Shown in pieces: positions 31,285 through 43,912 of a stretch of 64,000 bases of DNA. How positions within the stretch are numbered: the stretch's first letter is position 1; each line of letters starts with the position of its first letter. The stretch is from Fremontodendron californicum (lineage: Eukaryota; Streptophyta; Magnoliopsida; Malvales; Malvaceae), in assembly GCA_030761205.1 (NCBI GenBank), contig JAULJL010000027.1:19904501-19968500 (forward strand), read 5' to 3'. The position numbers and the translations under genes are program-made. The notes below the pieces were generated by a model. That model made no database searches, was not told where the DNA came from, and saw only the letters and a list, made by a program, of their open reading frames with translations.

Positions 31285-31615
31285 AAGGCGTTTAAGCCGT
31301 TTCTGGACGTAAAACCAGAGGAAGATGTGAGCCACAATCACAACTACAATAAATGACTTCTCAGCTTTTGGTTTGATTTGCAATAACTTCATTTCGGTTT
31401 AATTTACGTGTTGTTCGATTTGTGTAATTATTCTCGTTTTTTATTTTTTTTCTTTTGTCTTTTACGGTTGATTTTTCTTCTCTTTTTGATTTTCTTCCTG
31501 AAATCACGCAAAAATCTTTTGTTAGGTTAACATTTTCTTCTGACAGGTCAGATACACTTTCGGCGACATTATTACTCTTGTCTGATTCACTACTCAGTCC
31601 TCTATATATTACACC

Positions 31616-32302
31616 ATGTACTCCTTCTCTTTCAGGCACTCGAAGAAAAAAAAAAAGGAAAGTACTTCATCCCAGCGCATTAAAAAAATTTGTGTCTTTG
31701 GAGGTGCTTATCCAGGAAAAAATAACATATTCGCTGATGAAGCCATAAGAGTTGGAGTAATACTTGCCCAACAAAAGATCCACTTGATTTATGGAGGCGG
31801 TAGTACGGGTTTAATGGGAGCAGTCGCTACAGCAGCACACGCCGGAGGAAGTCTAGTTCTAGGAATCGTGCCAAAACTATTCACAAGTTTTTGTGGACCT
31901 ACCGTGGGTAAGGAAATACAAGTCTGGAGTGTCCCTGAACGGATAACAATCATGTACCATTCTGCCGATGCATTCATTGCTTTACCAGGAGGTCTGGGTA
32001 CATTGGAAGAAATAGCTTGCGTGGCTTCTTGGTCATCTTTGGTCACAAATAAGAAACCCATTGGTTTGCTTAATATTAATGGTTATTTTAGTAATTTGCT
32101 TTTATATTTAGATAATGCTGTGGATAATGGATTCATGTTTTCAGAGGCAAGGAGAACCATAATTTCTGCTACAACCATTGAAGATTTACTTAAAAAGCTC
32201 CAAGCTTATGAGTGTTTATCTGCTACGGTTGTTTCGCAAACGCTCGGAAAAAGAAAAAGAGATATGGACGAGCAAGGAGTGGATTGCACTTTGTCTTTGT
32301 GA
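31616..32302 (+). CDS. LOG-like: LOG-like, copy A3, usual start codon lost
   Basis: The ATG of the other copies is AAG here (31655-31657). An in-frame ATG at 31616 would add 13 residues (MYSFSFRHSKKKK...), but lies upstream of the CAG that may be a splice acceptor. The body is intact: GGGSTGLMG, VPERITIM and PGGLGTLEE. Translation could still start upstream. Substitutions include AQQKIHL, GSLVLG, FTSFCGPTVGK and LLLYLDN. Confidence 0.82.
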   Translation: MYSFSFRHSKKKKKESTSSQRIKKICVFGGAYPGKNNIFADEAIRVGVILAQQKIHLIYGGGSTGLMGAVATAAHAGGSLVLGIVPKLFTSFCGPTVGKEIQVWSVPERITIMYHSADAFIALPGGLGTLEEIACVASWSSLVTNKKPIGLLNINGYFSNLLLYLDNAVDNGFMFSEARRTIISATTIEDLLKKLQAYECLSATVVSQTLGKRKRDMDEQGVDCTLSL

Positions 32303-33423
32303 CATTATCTAACATTTTGCTTGTTGTGTCTCAGTTATAATAAGTGGTTAGCAACCTCTGCAGGTAATATCTCCTAAATTCTACCTTTAAAATTTGACAT
32401 TGGGGACAATGTCATATTTTAGTAGGGGGTAAGGGACATATTTTGCTAATTTAAAAAAAAAAAAAAAAAAAAAATTAAGAAGTATTCATTCTGAACAAGG
32501 TCTGAGTAAGGGAGACTTGAGACATACCTTGTCAGTTTGATTTCTTCTTTTCAAAAAAAAAAAAAAAAAAAAAAAATGGAATACTGGCAAATACATTCAA
32601 AAAAAAAATATGAATCATCTCTTGAATTTTGGGAAAAAGAAAAAGATGTTACAAAGTTGTTCAGAATGAAGAAAAGGCCCAACATGAATATCCGGCCTAG
32701 GTGACTATGTACTTGTAAAGAGTTTTGAGAAGTTTCTTTGTATGATCTTTTTATGTCTCTAAACTTTATGAACTCTTTGGAACCTTTGTGATATCTTTAT
32801 CCTTTTGTTCTTCAACCACATTACAAACCCCTTGGCCCCATTACAACCTTGATTAAAGACCTCTTGATTCATGAAGTTGTATGATCTAAATAGTGGAGAA
32901 TAGGTGGACAAGCAAGAATATGGTAGAACTGTTTTCATGAGATTGATTGAGTGTAAACACTTCACCACTACTTTAAAGAGTGAAAATCATGAGGGTATCC
33001 CATGTGAGAAGTTGAGATTAAATTTGAACATGCAATATTTTGATTGAGATATGTTATGCTAATATTGGCTTAACTCAAACAATTTACATTCAAGCATGAT
33101 TTTTTGTGAAATTCTTTAAGCTATTGATTAGTTTATAAGACTTGTTCAAATATTATCTCTAATTTGTATTGAAAGGATTAGGAGTAAATATTTTTAGTAT
33201 ATGCAGTTTATTTATATTTTAGTTTTTCAATGTTTGTGGGTATCGTTCTAGTAAACCCTCACGAGACTAAACTCGTCCACTAGGGACACCTAAGGGTTTA
33301 AAGGCTTGTGTCACATGCTAAGTGCCACCGTGATTTCCTACGAAAATGGATTAGATTAGATTTTCTTATTTTATTTTTATTGAGTCGTTGCTAGGGACTA
33401 GCAACAATCTAAGTGTGGGGGTG
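32303..33423 (+). other. 3' noncoding region and PPT of A3
   Basis: Has the variant module ACATTGGGGACAATGT followed by TAGTAGGGGGTAAGGG (~32395-32430), the ACAAGGT/ACCTTGT stem-loop (~32492-32530), long A-runs, and the PPT before 33424. The ~1 kb with the second hairpin/G-run pair seen in A1 (9740-10620) is deleted, so that block is evidently dispensable for transposition. Confidence 0.75.
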
Positions 33424-35304
33424 TGATAACTCGTATAATTATATAGTTTTTAGTTATGTTTAATTATTGTTTTGTGTCAAATACGAGTTATTATTGTTTA
33501 GTCTAATTGTGTTTATGATCTTTTATATTTTTATGTATTTTGGTGTTTTTCACAAGTTTCTTTGAGTGATTTCAGATTACTAGAATTAAGGGCAAATCCA
33601 GTTCAGTTCCAGTTCCGACACCTTTTTCCATATCAGCTATATCTCGAGTTTCACTGAAGCAATAAGGCTGAAATTTGTAGCCATGCAAAGCTAAGAGGCA
33701 TATCTATCTTTTTCATGTTTTACACTTCTTGAAACGGAGTCGTTTTCCCTAGCGAAATCGACCATCAAGTTGGCTGATGTGCAATGACGTCTGTGCTGAC
33801 CTGTTTTTCGTATTATGCCCATATCTTCTTATCCACATCAGAAAATGAGCTGATTCCAACGGCTATGGATCAGTAACTGATAGGGTAACATTTTTCTAGA
33901 AGACCATGTGATCAGATAAGGCCTCCAAAATTGACAATATCGACCATCAAGTTGGCTGATCAAAATCGTCATATATGACGAAAATTGTTAGAAAATGCAC
34001 CCACCTATTATACCTACCTTTGAAATTTGTAAAGCTTGTCTCTTGTCATTTAGCCCTCCAAAATGTGTATAAATAGAGGGCCTTGGATGATTGTAGAGGA
34101 TGATATTGTACATTGGTAGGATATTAGCCATTGTAATAAAATTCTCTAAGTTTTCTTCTTCTTTCTTTTCTCTAGTTTTCTTTTTCTTTAGAAAGAGCAA
34201 GAGGTTGGATAATTAATATTCTTCTTCTTCTTCTTTCTTTCTTTTATTTTCTTCTTAGATTCTATTTAATTTTATGTTTATAATGCCTATGCTAGGCTAA
34301 ACTTCTATTTGGTTAAGGGTGATTTCAAAGCCCTAGACATGTTTTATAATTGATTTTCAGATTCTATCTATCATTAATTTTCTATCAAAGTTGCTTATGT
34401 TCTTCTACAAGAATTGTTCATGATGTTGTCTTGATTTGTTTAGGTGTACAACTAGATAGATCTTGATAATTATCTATTGCTAGTTTAGGAATCTTGATCC
34501 GTGTAATTGTCTTGATTTCCTATTCATAAGTGGCAATTTGTGATTAATGATTATGGTCAAGTTTTCAATAATTGCAAAGTGGAACATAACCTAAGTTGAA
34601 CAATCCGAGCTTATGTGTTTGTTGCTTAGATCAACCTATCTTTCTCATCATAAAGCTGCCATTAAATTGAACTTAGAGAGCTTATTCTAGGTTGTTTGAT
34701 GGTTAGAGATTAAATAGAGAGCTTGTTCTATTTAACGACAAACTAAGGAAAGATTGGGATAACAGAGCTTGTTGTTATCTACGGTTGTTAACTTTGATAG
34801 TTGGTTGATATTGATAGATCTGAAATTGATTCTTAATGATGTCTAGTGGTGGAGAATGAAACCTTAACCATATTTTTCATATTTGATTCTTCTTACTTAC
34901 TTGTTTTCTTACTTTTCTAGTTTGCTTATTTTTAAAAGTATATTTATTTTTATTGGCTGGTTATACCGCCTAATTTGTATATTAACTTTGTTTTATTTTT
35001 ATTGGCTGGTTATACCGCCTAATTTAGTATATATATTTTTATTGGCTGGTTATACCGCCTAATTTAGTATATATATTTTTATTGGCTGGTTATACCGCCT
35101 TGCATCTTATTCTTATTATTTACTTTAGTTTAAATCTGGCTTCAAAAACCCCTTTTCTTTTATTGTTTCTTGAATTTAAGTTTTAAACTATTAACTTATA
35201 AACTAAAACCCAATCCCTGAGGACTCGACCCTTGCTAACTACTATACTTACAATTTATCTTTTTAGTGCAAGGTTAAATAAGATACACTCTTTTGGGTGC
35301 ATCA
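33424..35304 (+). repeat. 3' LTR of A3
   Basis: Near-identical to its 5' LTR. TATA 34068-34075, tandem units 34948-35100. Confidence 0.94.
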
Positions 35305-35454
35305 AGAACCATAATTTCTGCTAAAACCATTGAAGATTTACTCAAAAAGCTCCAAGCTTATGAGTATTTATCTGCTACGGTTGTTTCGCAAACGCTCGGA
35401 AAAAGAAAAAGAGATATGGACGAGCAAGGAGTGGATTGCACTTTGTCTTTGTGA
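35305..35454 (+). pseudogene. LOG-like: LOG of A2, 3' part
   Basis: Second AGAAC copy (35305-35309), then the last 47 codons and the stop TGA (35452-35454), including the GKRKRDMDEQG tail. Confidence 0.92.
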
Positions 35455-37756
35455 CATTATCTAACATTTTGTTTGTTGTGTCTCAGTTATAATAAGTGGT
35501 TAGCAACCTCTGCAGGTAATATCTCCTAAATTCTACCTTTAAAATTTGACATTGGGGACAATGTCATATTTTAGTAGGGGGTAAGAGACATATTTTGCTA
35601 ATTTAAAAAAAAAAAAAAAAGTTTGTTGTGTTTTAAGCAATTTAGAAGTATTTATTCTGAACAAGGTCTGAGTAAGGGAGACTTGAGACATACCTTGTCA
35701 GTTTGATTTCTTCTTTTCAAAAAAAAAAAAAGGGTTTGTTATATTTTAAGCAATTTAGAAGTATTCATTCTGAACAAGGTCTGAGTAAGGGAGACTTGAG
35801 ACATACCTTGTCAGTTTGATTTTAATCTTTTTATGTTTACTTGTTAATTTTTGTTTAGTATTTTAGGATTATTTAGGTTGCATGAGTTTGTTTTGTTTTG
35901 AGTCTTAGTTGTTCCTATTCTTATGTTATTAGTTCTTTTCTCTTACACATGATTCTTTCATTTGGGTTAATAGACTTACATTGAGGACAATGTAAGAATT
36001 AAGTGTGGGGGGAATGATTTAGGATTTCTTTTATTTTTATCTACTATTTTTTTTATGAGTCTTTATTATTTTTATTATTATTATTATTTTAGTGTGTTTT
36101 AGTTCCTTTTTAATACAATGATGAGATATGAATTGCATAAGTCTAAAACAGATTTATTAGTGAGAAGATTTTCATGAGAATTGAGCTTGATGTCAACCTT
36201 TTTATGAGCCAATGTTAATATGATATGTTGATTGAGAAAGAAGCATGTTTAGACTTAATCTGACTTGTATAATCATCCTTGTGAGTTTTTGAGCCTATAA
36301 TGATTGATGCATTATACAAATCAATCTAATTTCTTTCTTGAGTGCTTTTATGATTACATGATTCTCTAGAACTTGCTTTAAACCGTTTGAGACTATATTG
36401 ATACATGTGACAACATGAATATGATAGAGGCATTAGGATTATAACCAGAGCCAAACAGCCATCCATTATTAATGTTCTAAGAGAACATCCCCACTAGTGA
36501 GCCAATTTGAGCCTACATTAAATATGATGTTTTATTGGTAACCACAACTTACACCTAGCCTAAATATACTTATATCCTTACCCTTGTTCTAAAGATGGAT
36601 TATATATTTTGAGACATATTGCAAAAAAAAAAAAAACAAGTGATATTTTTAGTTAAAAATTTGGGTTAGAAACAAGAAATAAGTGTGGGGGGAAAAGAAA
36701 AGAAAAGTCAAGAGAAAAAGAAATGGAATACGGGCAAATACATTCCTATGTAAAAAAAAAAAATATATATGAATCATCTCTTGAATTTGTGGAAAAAGAA
36801 AAAGATGTTACAAAGTTGTTTAGAATGAAGAAAAGGCCCAACATGAATATCCGGCCTAGGTGACTATGTACTTGTAAAGAGTTTTGAGAAGTTTCTTTGT
36901 ATGATCTTTTTATGTCTCTAAACTTTATGAACTCTTTGGAACCTATGTAAAAAAAAAAATATATGAATCATCTCTTGAATTTGTGGAAAAAGAAAAAGAT
37001 GTTACAAAGTTGTTTAGAATGAAGAAAAGGCCCAACATGAATATCCGGCCTAGGTGACTATGTACTTGTAAAGAGTTTTGAGAAGTTTCTTTGTATGATC
37101 TTTTTATGTCTCTAAACTTTATGAACTCTTTGGAACCTTTGTGATATCTTTATCCTTTTGTTCTTCAACCACATTACAAACCCCTTGGCCCCATTACAAC
37201 CTTGATTAAAGACCTCTTGATTCATGAAGTTGTATGATCTAAATAGTGGAGAATAGGTGGACAAGCAAGAATATGGTAGAACTGTTTTCATGAGATTGAT
37301 TGAGTGTAAACACTTCATCACTACTTTAAAGAGTGAAAATCATGAGGGTATCCCATGTGAGAACTTGAGATTAAATTTGAACATGCACTATTTTGATTAA
37401 GATATGTTATGCTAATATTGGCTTAACTCAAACAATTTACATTCAAGCATGATTTTTTGTGAAATTCTTTAAGCTATTGATTAGTTTATAAGACTTGTTC
37501 AAAGATTGTCTCTAATTTGTATTGAAAGGATTAGGAATAAATATTTTTAGTATATGTAGTTTATTTATATTTTAGTTTTTCAATGTTTGTGGGTATCGTT
37601 CTAGTAAACCCTCACGAGACTAAACTCGTCCACTAGGGACACCTAGGGGTTTAAAGGCTTGTGTCACATGCTAAGTGCCACCGTGATTTCCTACGAAAAT
37701 GGATTAGATTAGATTTTCTTATTTTATTTTTATTGAGTCGTTGCTAGGGACTAGCA
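35455..37756 (+). other. 3' noncoding tail of A2
   Basis: No gene. Two tandem copies of the ACAAGGT/ACCTTGT stem-loop (35661-35698, 35774-35811), hairpin plus G-run (~35979-36012), a second G-run (~36683), and a tandem duplication of ~180 bp (~36769-36945 and 36958-37135). Ends abruptly before the PPT. Confidence 0.75.
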
Positions 37757-38072
37757 GATATGAATTGCATAGGTCTAAACTGGTTATTAGTGAGAAGATT
37801 TTCATGAGAATTAAGCTTGATACTAATTTTTATGAGCCAATGTTGATATGATATGTTGATTGAAAAATAAGCATGTTTAGACTTGATATTGACTTGTATA
37901 ATCATCCATGTGAGTATTGAGCCTATATGATTGATGCATTATTAATATCAATCTAATTTCTTTCAAGAGTGCTCTTATGATTACATGATTCTCTAGAACT
38001 TGCTTTAAACCGTTTGAGACTATATTGATACATGTGATAACATGAATATGATAGTGGCATTAGGATTATAAC
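37757..38072 (+). other. C1 3' region, continuation after A2
   Basis: Starts with the second GATAT TSD and continues the GATGAGATATGAATTGCATA sequence broken at 22062. Cut at 38073 by C2, whose presumed TSD is ATAAC (38068-38072). Confidence 0.8.
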
Positions 38073-39543
38073 TGATAAGCTTATAAAATATACATTTTAT
38101 GCCTTTCTACCTTTAGTTTTTGTTATGTTTTCGATCTTTATCTTGTTTACTTATATTATGTTTTTGAATTTTAGGTACAATAAGGAGAATGAAGTCAAAA
38201 TATGTCAATAATGATGGAAAAGAGCTTACAAAATCGTAATCACAAGATGGAAGAAGACTTGGGAGTCAAAAATATCAATTTCTGGTTGAAAAGCAATCAA
38301 GCAGATTTGACCTCCGGATCTTGTTTCAAAGAAACCATGATGTTAGAATCTTTATTTGAAGAAACTTCCTTCTTCACTTTCGAAGTTGACTTGATTATCT
38401 TTCCAACGATATATTATGGGCCCAAATCGGATAAGAAATGGGCATTCAAAATGGCGCTAGAAGATCTCCCTAAAGAACCTTGCAGCCAGAAAAACCCTAA
38501 TCGCAAATCTGAAAAAAAAAAGGCAAAAACGTGATTTTTGCACCTCCAGGCTTACTTGTGCGGCAAGGACTTATTCTCAGGGTTTTAAAGCTCTATAAAT
38601 ACCATCTTTTGAGCCACAAACTAGACATCTTTTGAGCAGACTCAAGGGATCATCATTATTCTTCTTCTTCTTCTCCATTCTTTTATTTTTATTTTTCTTT
38701 TTAGTTTTATGTATATATTATGCATGCTTATGTTACGCTAAACTTATTTGGTTAAGGGTGATTTCAAAGCCCTAGACATGTTATGTAATTAATTTTCAAA
38801 ATCTATCTATCATTGTTTTCTATCAAAGTTGCTTATGTTCTTCCATAAAAATTGTTCATGGTGATGTTTTGATTTGTTTAGGTGGCCAACTAGATAAATC
38901 TTGATAATTGTCTAATGCTAGTTTAGGAGTCTTGATCCGTGTAATTGTCTTGATTTCCTATTCATAAGTAGCAATTTGTGATTAATGATTATGGTCAAGT
39001 TTTCAATAATTGCAAAGTGGAATATAACCTAAGTTGAACAATCCGAGCTTATGTGTTTGTTGCTTAGATCAGCCTATCTTTCTCATCATAAAGCTGCCAT
39101 TAAATTGAATTTAGAGAGCTTATTCTAGGTTGTTTGATGGTTAGAGATTAAATAGAGAGCTTGTTCTATTTAACGACGAACTAAGGAAAGATTGGGGTAA
39201 TAGAGCTTGTTGTTATCTACAGTTGTTAACTTTGATAGCTAATTAATGTTGATAGATATGAAATTGATTCTTAATGATGTCTAGTGGTGGAGAATGAAAC
39301 CTTAACCATATTTTTAATATTTGATTCTTCTTAATTACTTGTTTTCTCATTCTTATTATTTACTTTAGTTTAAATCTGATTTCAAAAACCCATTTTCTTT
39401 TATTGTTCTTGAATTTAAGTTTTAAATTATTAACTTATAAACTAATACCCAATCCCTGAGGACTCGACCCTTGCTAACTACTATACTTACAATTGATCTT
39501 TTTAGTGCAAGGTTAAATAAGATATACTCTTTTGAGTGCATCA
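38073..39543 (+). repeat. 5' LTR of C2
   Basis: 1471 bp, TATA 38594-38601, ends GAGTGCATCA. Followed by the PBS TGGCGTCGTTGCCGGGGA (39550-39567). Confidence 0.9.
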
Positions 39544-39669
39544 AAGTTTTGGCGTCGTTGCCGGGGATTGCTTTATTTAGTTTATTAGTTTATTCTTATT
39601 TTCAGTTGTAATTAATTTTATTTTTCTTGTACATACAGGTTTTTGTTTTCAAATTTCAAGCAAGAAGAG

Positions 39670-40713
39670 ATGGCAGGTGCTACATCAAAACTTCAGAACC
39701 TTCAGAACCAACTAGACAATCTCATCTCCATAGTTCAACAAGTGGCCATAAGTAAGATTCAACAATCAAGGCAGTGTGGAGTGTGCTTCATGATGGATCA
39801 TCCAACCAATTGGTGCCCATACTACCAAAAAGATAATTTTGAAGCAGCCTATGGTGTGGGAGAATACCAAAGCCATCAAGGGTTCCAAGGACAACAGTAT
39901 GATGCTGTCCCAAACACTTACAATGAGGGATGGTGGAATCATACTCATTATGGCTACTCGGGAGATTATCAAGAAGTAGATCGTTATGCTAATTACACTA
40001 ATCAATTTGTCTTCAATCAACCATGGGATCAACAACAAGATCTTTTTGAGCCACCACCTCAAAACTCAGGTAATTCTTTAGAAGAACTTGTCAATTTTCT
40101 TGTTATTAATACTCTGCAACTTCAACAGGAAACAAGGGAAACAAAGGCAAGTATCCAGAGTTTGGAAAGGCAAATGAGCCTATTGGCTAGTAGTACGGTG
40201 GAATTAGTAGCACAAAGATCTCAAGCACTCCCTTCCCAATCGATGATTGATCCAAAGGAGAGTGTTAGTGCGACACAACTTGAGGATGAATCAGAAAATC
40301 CAAGGGAACCCGAGGATGAGAAAGAACTAAAGATGGATTCAACTATTGAAGATAATGAAGCTTCAATTCCGAAAGAGAGTACTTCAGCATCTGAGGTCAC
40401 GTTTAAGGTTCCATTTTTTACTAATGTTTCTTCTCCACCTTTTCCTAGTAGATTTGCAAAGTTCAAGGAGGAAGAACATGAACAACACATGCCGGAAACC
40501 TTAAACAACTTGTTCGTGGATGCCATTGAACAAGTATCAAAATATGCTCCATTCCTCGATGAGATATGCACCACAAAGGATGATGGAATAATACTTGTAA
40601 TGGAGAATGCATCCACTGTTGTGCAAAGAAAGCTTCCTCTCAAACGCATAAATTTGGGAAATTTCATGTATGAGCCTGACAAGCCTAAAATGCCAAGAAG
40701 GGGTGTTGGTTAG
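39670..40713 (+). CDS. Gag-like protein of C2 with zinc knuckle (347 aa)
   Basis: Start chosen at MAGATSKLQ; the open frame upstream has no ATG. Unlike the family-A proteins it retains the segment before the knuckle (LDNLISIVQQVA) and a full CX2CX4HX4C motif (CGVCFMMDHPTNWC). It then has the NEGWWNHTHYGY block, coiled coil, acidic stretch and the same C-terminus as A1. It represents an intermediate between full gag and the shortened family-A ORF. Uninterrupted, and likely able to bind RNA. Confidence 0.82.
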   Translation: MAGATSKLQNLQNQLDNLISIVQQVAISKIQQSRQCGVCFMMDHPTNWCPYYQKDNFEAAYGVGEYQSHQGFQGQQYDAVPNTYNEGWWNHTHYGYSGDYQEVDRYANYTNQFVFNQPWDQQQDLFEPPPQNSGNSLEELVNFLVINTLQLQQETRETKASIQSLERQMSLLASSTVELVAQRSQALPSQSMIDPKESVSATQLEDESENPREPEDEKELKMDSTIEDNEASIPKESTSASEVTFKVPFFTNVSSPPFPSRFAKFKEEEHEQHMPETLNNLFVDAIEQVSKYAPFLDEICTTKDDGIILVMENASTVVQRKLPLKRINLGNFMYEPDKPKMPRRGVG

Positions 40714-41922
40714 ATTCAAAACACTAACTCAAGTGTTAATTGGGAAGGCAACCCAATTAAAAAAGAAATTGCCAACCTGCCATATTCAGATTTGCTTTCT
40801 CTTTCTTTTCCTTTTTCTTTTATTATTTTTATTTTTATTTTTTTGATTTTATTTTTATTTTTTATGTTTATTGGTTAATTTTTTGTTTAGTATTTTAGGA
40901 TTATTTAGGTTGCATGAGTTTGTTTTGTTTTGAGTCTTAGTTGTTCCTATTCTTATGTTATTAGTTCTTTTCTCTTACACATGATTCTTTCATTTGGGTT
41001 AATAGACTTACATTGAGGACAATGTAAGAATTAAGTGTGGGGGGAATGATTTAGGATTTCTTTTATTTTTGTCTACTATTTTTTTTTATGAGTCTTTATT
41101 ATTATTATTTTTAGTGTGTTTTAGTTCCTTTTTAATACAATGATGAGATATGAATTGCATAGGTCTAAAACTAGTTATTAGTGAGAAGATTTTCATGAGA
41201 ATTGAGCTTGATACTATTTTTTATGAGCCAATGTTGATATGATATGTTGATTGAGAAAGAAGCATGTTTAGACTTAAAATTCACTTGTATAATCATCCTT
41301 GTGAGTTTTGAGCCTATATGATTGATGCATTATACATATCAATCTAATTTCTTTCTTGAGTGTTCTTATGATTACATGTTTCTCTAGAACTTGCTTTAAA
41401 CCGTTTGAGACTATATTGATACATGTGATAACATGAATATGATAGAGGCATTAGGATTTTTAACTAGGGCCAAACAGCCATCCCTTATTGATGTTCCAAG
41501 AGAACATCCCCCTTAGTGAACCAATTTGAGCCTACAATGAATAAGCTATTTCTTTGGTAACCATAACTTGTCCCTAACCTAAATATACTTATTTATATCC
41601 TTACCCTTGTTCTAAAGATGAATTAGCATGTTTTGAGACATATTGCAAAGACAAGGAAGATCTATTCAAATTTTGGGTTAGAAACAAGAAATAAGTGTGG
41701 GGGAGGAGAAAGGCAAAAGTCAAGAGAAAAATAGAGGGAATATTGCCAAATACATTCCCATGTGAAAAAAAAATTGAATAATCTCTTGAACTTCTAGTTA
41801 AAGAAAAGAAAAAGATGTTCGAAAGTTGTTTAGAATGAAGAAAAGGCCCAACATGAATATTCGGCCTACGTGATTATGTACTTGTAAAGAGTTTTGTACG
41901 AATCTTATTATGTCTCTAAACT
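40714..41922 (+). other. 3' region of C2, first part
   Basis: Noncoding. Hairpin TTACATTGAGGACAATGTAA plus G-run (~41009-41043), second G-run (~41693-41703). Ends with AAACT, the TSD of A4. No cassette. Confidence 0.75.
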
Positions 41923-43778
41923 TGATAACTCGTATAATTATATAGTTTTTAGTTATGTTTTATTATTGTTTTGTGTCAAATACGAGTTATTATTGTTTAG
42001 TCTAATTGTGTTTATGATCTTTTATATTTTTATGTATTTTGGTGTTTTTCACAAGTTTCTTTGAGTGATTTCAGATTACTAGAATTAAGGGCAAATCCAG
42101 TTCAGTTCCAGTTCCGACACCTTTTGCCATATCAGCTATATCTCGAGTTTCACTGAAGCAATAAGGCTGAAATTTGTAGCCATGCAAAGCTAAGAGGCAT
42201 ATCTATCTTTTTCATGTTTTACACTTCTTGAAACGGAGTCGTTTTTCCTAGCGAAATCGACCATCAAGTTGGCTGATGTGCAATGACGTCTGTGCTGACC
42301 TGTTTTCGTATTGTGCCCATATCTTCTTATCCACATCAGAAAATGAGCTGATTCCAACGGCTATGGATCCGTAACTGATAGGGTAACATTTTTCTAGAAG
42401 ACCATGTGATCAGATAAGGCCTCCCAAATTGACAAAATCGACCATCAAGTTGGCTGATCAAAATCGTCATATATGACGAAAATTGTTAGAAAATGCACCC
42501 ACCTATTATACCTACCTTTGAAATTTGTAAAGCTTGTCTCTTGTCTTTTAGCCCTCCAAAATGTGTATAAATAGAGGGCCTTGGATGATTGTAAGGGATC
42601 ATATTGTACATTGGTAGGATATTAGCCATTGTAATAAAATTCTCTAAGTTTTCTTCTTCTTTCTTTTCTCTAGTTTTCTTTTTCTTTATTTTCTTCTTCT
42701 TCTTTCTTTCTTTTATTTCCTTCTTAGATTCTCTTTAATTTTATGTTTATGTTTACAATGCCTATGCTATGCTAAACTTCTATTTGGTTAAGGGTGATTT
42801 CAAAGCCCTAGACATGTTTTGTGATTGATTTTCAGATTCTATCTATCATTAATTTTCTATCAAAGTTGCTTATGTTCTTCTACAAGAATTGTTCATGATG
42901 TTGTCTTGATTTATTTAGGTGTACAACTAGATAGATCTTGATAATTATCTATTGCTAGTCTAGGAGTCTTGATCCGTGTAATTGTCTTGATTTCCTATTC
43001 ATAAGTGGCAATTTGTGATTAATGATTATGGTCAAGTTTTCAATAATTGCAAAGTGGAACATAACCTAAGTTGAACAATCCGAGCTTATGTGTTTGTTGC
43101 TTAGATCAACCTATCTTTCTCATCATAAAGCTGCCATTAAATTGAATTTAGAGAGCTTATTCTAGGTTGTTTAATGGTTAGAGATTAAATAGAGAGCTTG
43201 TTCTATTTAACGACAAACTAAGGAAAGATTGGGATAACAGAGCTTGTTGTTATCTACGGTTGTTAACTTTGATAGTTGGTTGATATTGATAGATCTGAAA
43301 TTGATTCTTAATGATGTCTAGTGGTGGAGAATGAAACCTTAACCATATTTTTCATATTTGATTCTTCTTACTTACTTGTTTTCTTACTTTTCTAGTTTGC
43401 TTATTTTTAAAAGTATATTTATTTTTATTGGCTGGGTATACCGCCTAATTTGTATATTAACTTTGTTTTATTTTTATTGGTTGGTTATACCGCCTAATTT
43501 AGTATATATATTTTTATTGGCTGGTTATACCGCCTAATTTAGTATATATATTTTTATTGGCTGGTTATACCGCCTTGCATCTTATTCTTATTATTTACTT
43601 TAGTTTAAATCTGGCTTCAAAAACCCATTTTCTTTTATTGTTCTTGAATTTAAGTTTTAAACTATTAACTTATAAACTAAAACCCAATCCCTGAGGACTC
43701 GACCCTTGCTAACTACTATACTTACAATTTATCTTTTTAGTGCAAGGTTAAATAAGATACACTCTTTTGGGTGCATCA
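41923..43778 (+). repeat. 5' LTR of A4
   Basis: TATA 42566-42573, four tandem units (43422-43575). Perfect PBS at 43785-43802 (TGGCGCCGTTGCCGGGGA). Confidence 0.94.
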
Positions 43779-43912
43779 AATTTTTGGCGCCGTTGCCGGG
43801 GATTGTTTTCTTTAGTTTATTTGTTACTTGGTTTATTCTTATTTTCAGTTCTAATTAGTATTATTTTCTTGTACATACATGTTTTTCTTTTCAAATTTTG
43901 AAAAAAAAAAAG

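Larger units (their letters stand above)
27249..35304 (+). mobile_element. Element A3 (family A), complete and very young
   Basis: LTRs 27249-29128 and 33424-35304 (1880 and 1881 bp), TSD AGAAC at 27244-27248 and 35305-35309. By eye the LTRs differ at only two places (CTAACC/CTGACC near 27620 and one extra T near 33805). Internal 3' region is ~1 kb shorter than in A1. Confidence 0.95.
22063..37756 (+). mobile_element. Element A2 (family A), split by A3, 3' LTR missing
   Basis: 5' LTR 22063-24089, gag-like ORF, cysteine-rich protein, LOG (interrupted by A3), tail 35305-37756. Flanked by perfect GATAT duplications (22058-22062, 37757-37761). The right end stops at GGGACTAGCA, ~25 bp short of where the PPT and 3' LTR should begin. 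Confidence 0.88.
19086..38072 (+). mobile_element. Element C1 (family C), split by A2
   Basis: 5' LTR 19086-20557, PBS, broken gag, 3' region to 22062, then A2, then continuation 37757-38072. C2 is inserted at 38073, and the 3' end of C1 is not found beyond it. The 5 bp before the LTR are ACAAC. No pol, so non-autonomous. Confidence 0.8.
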
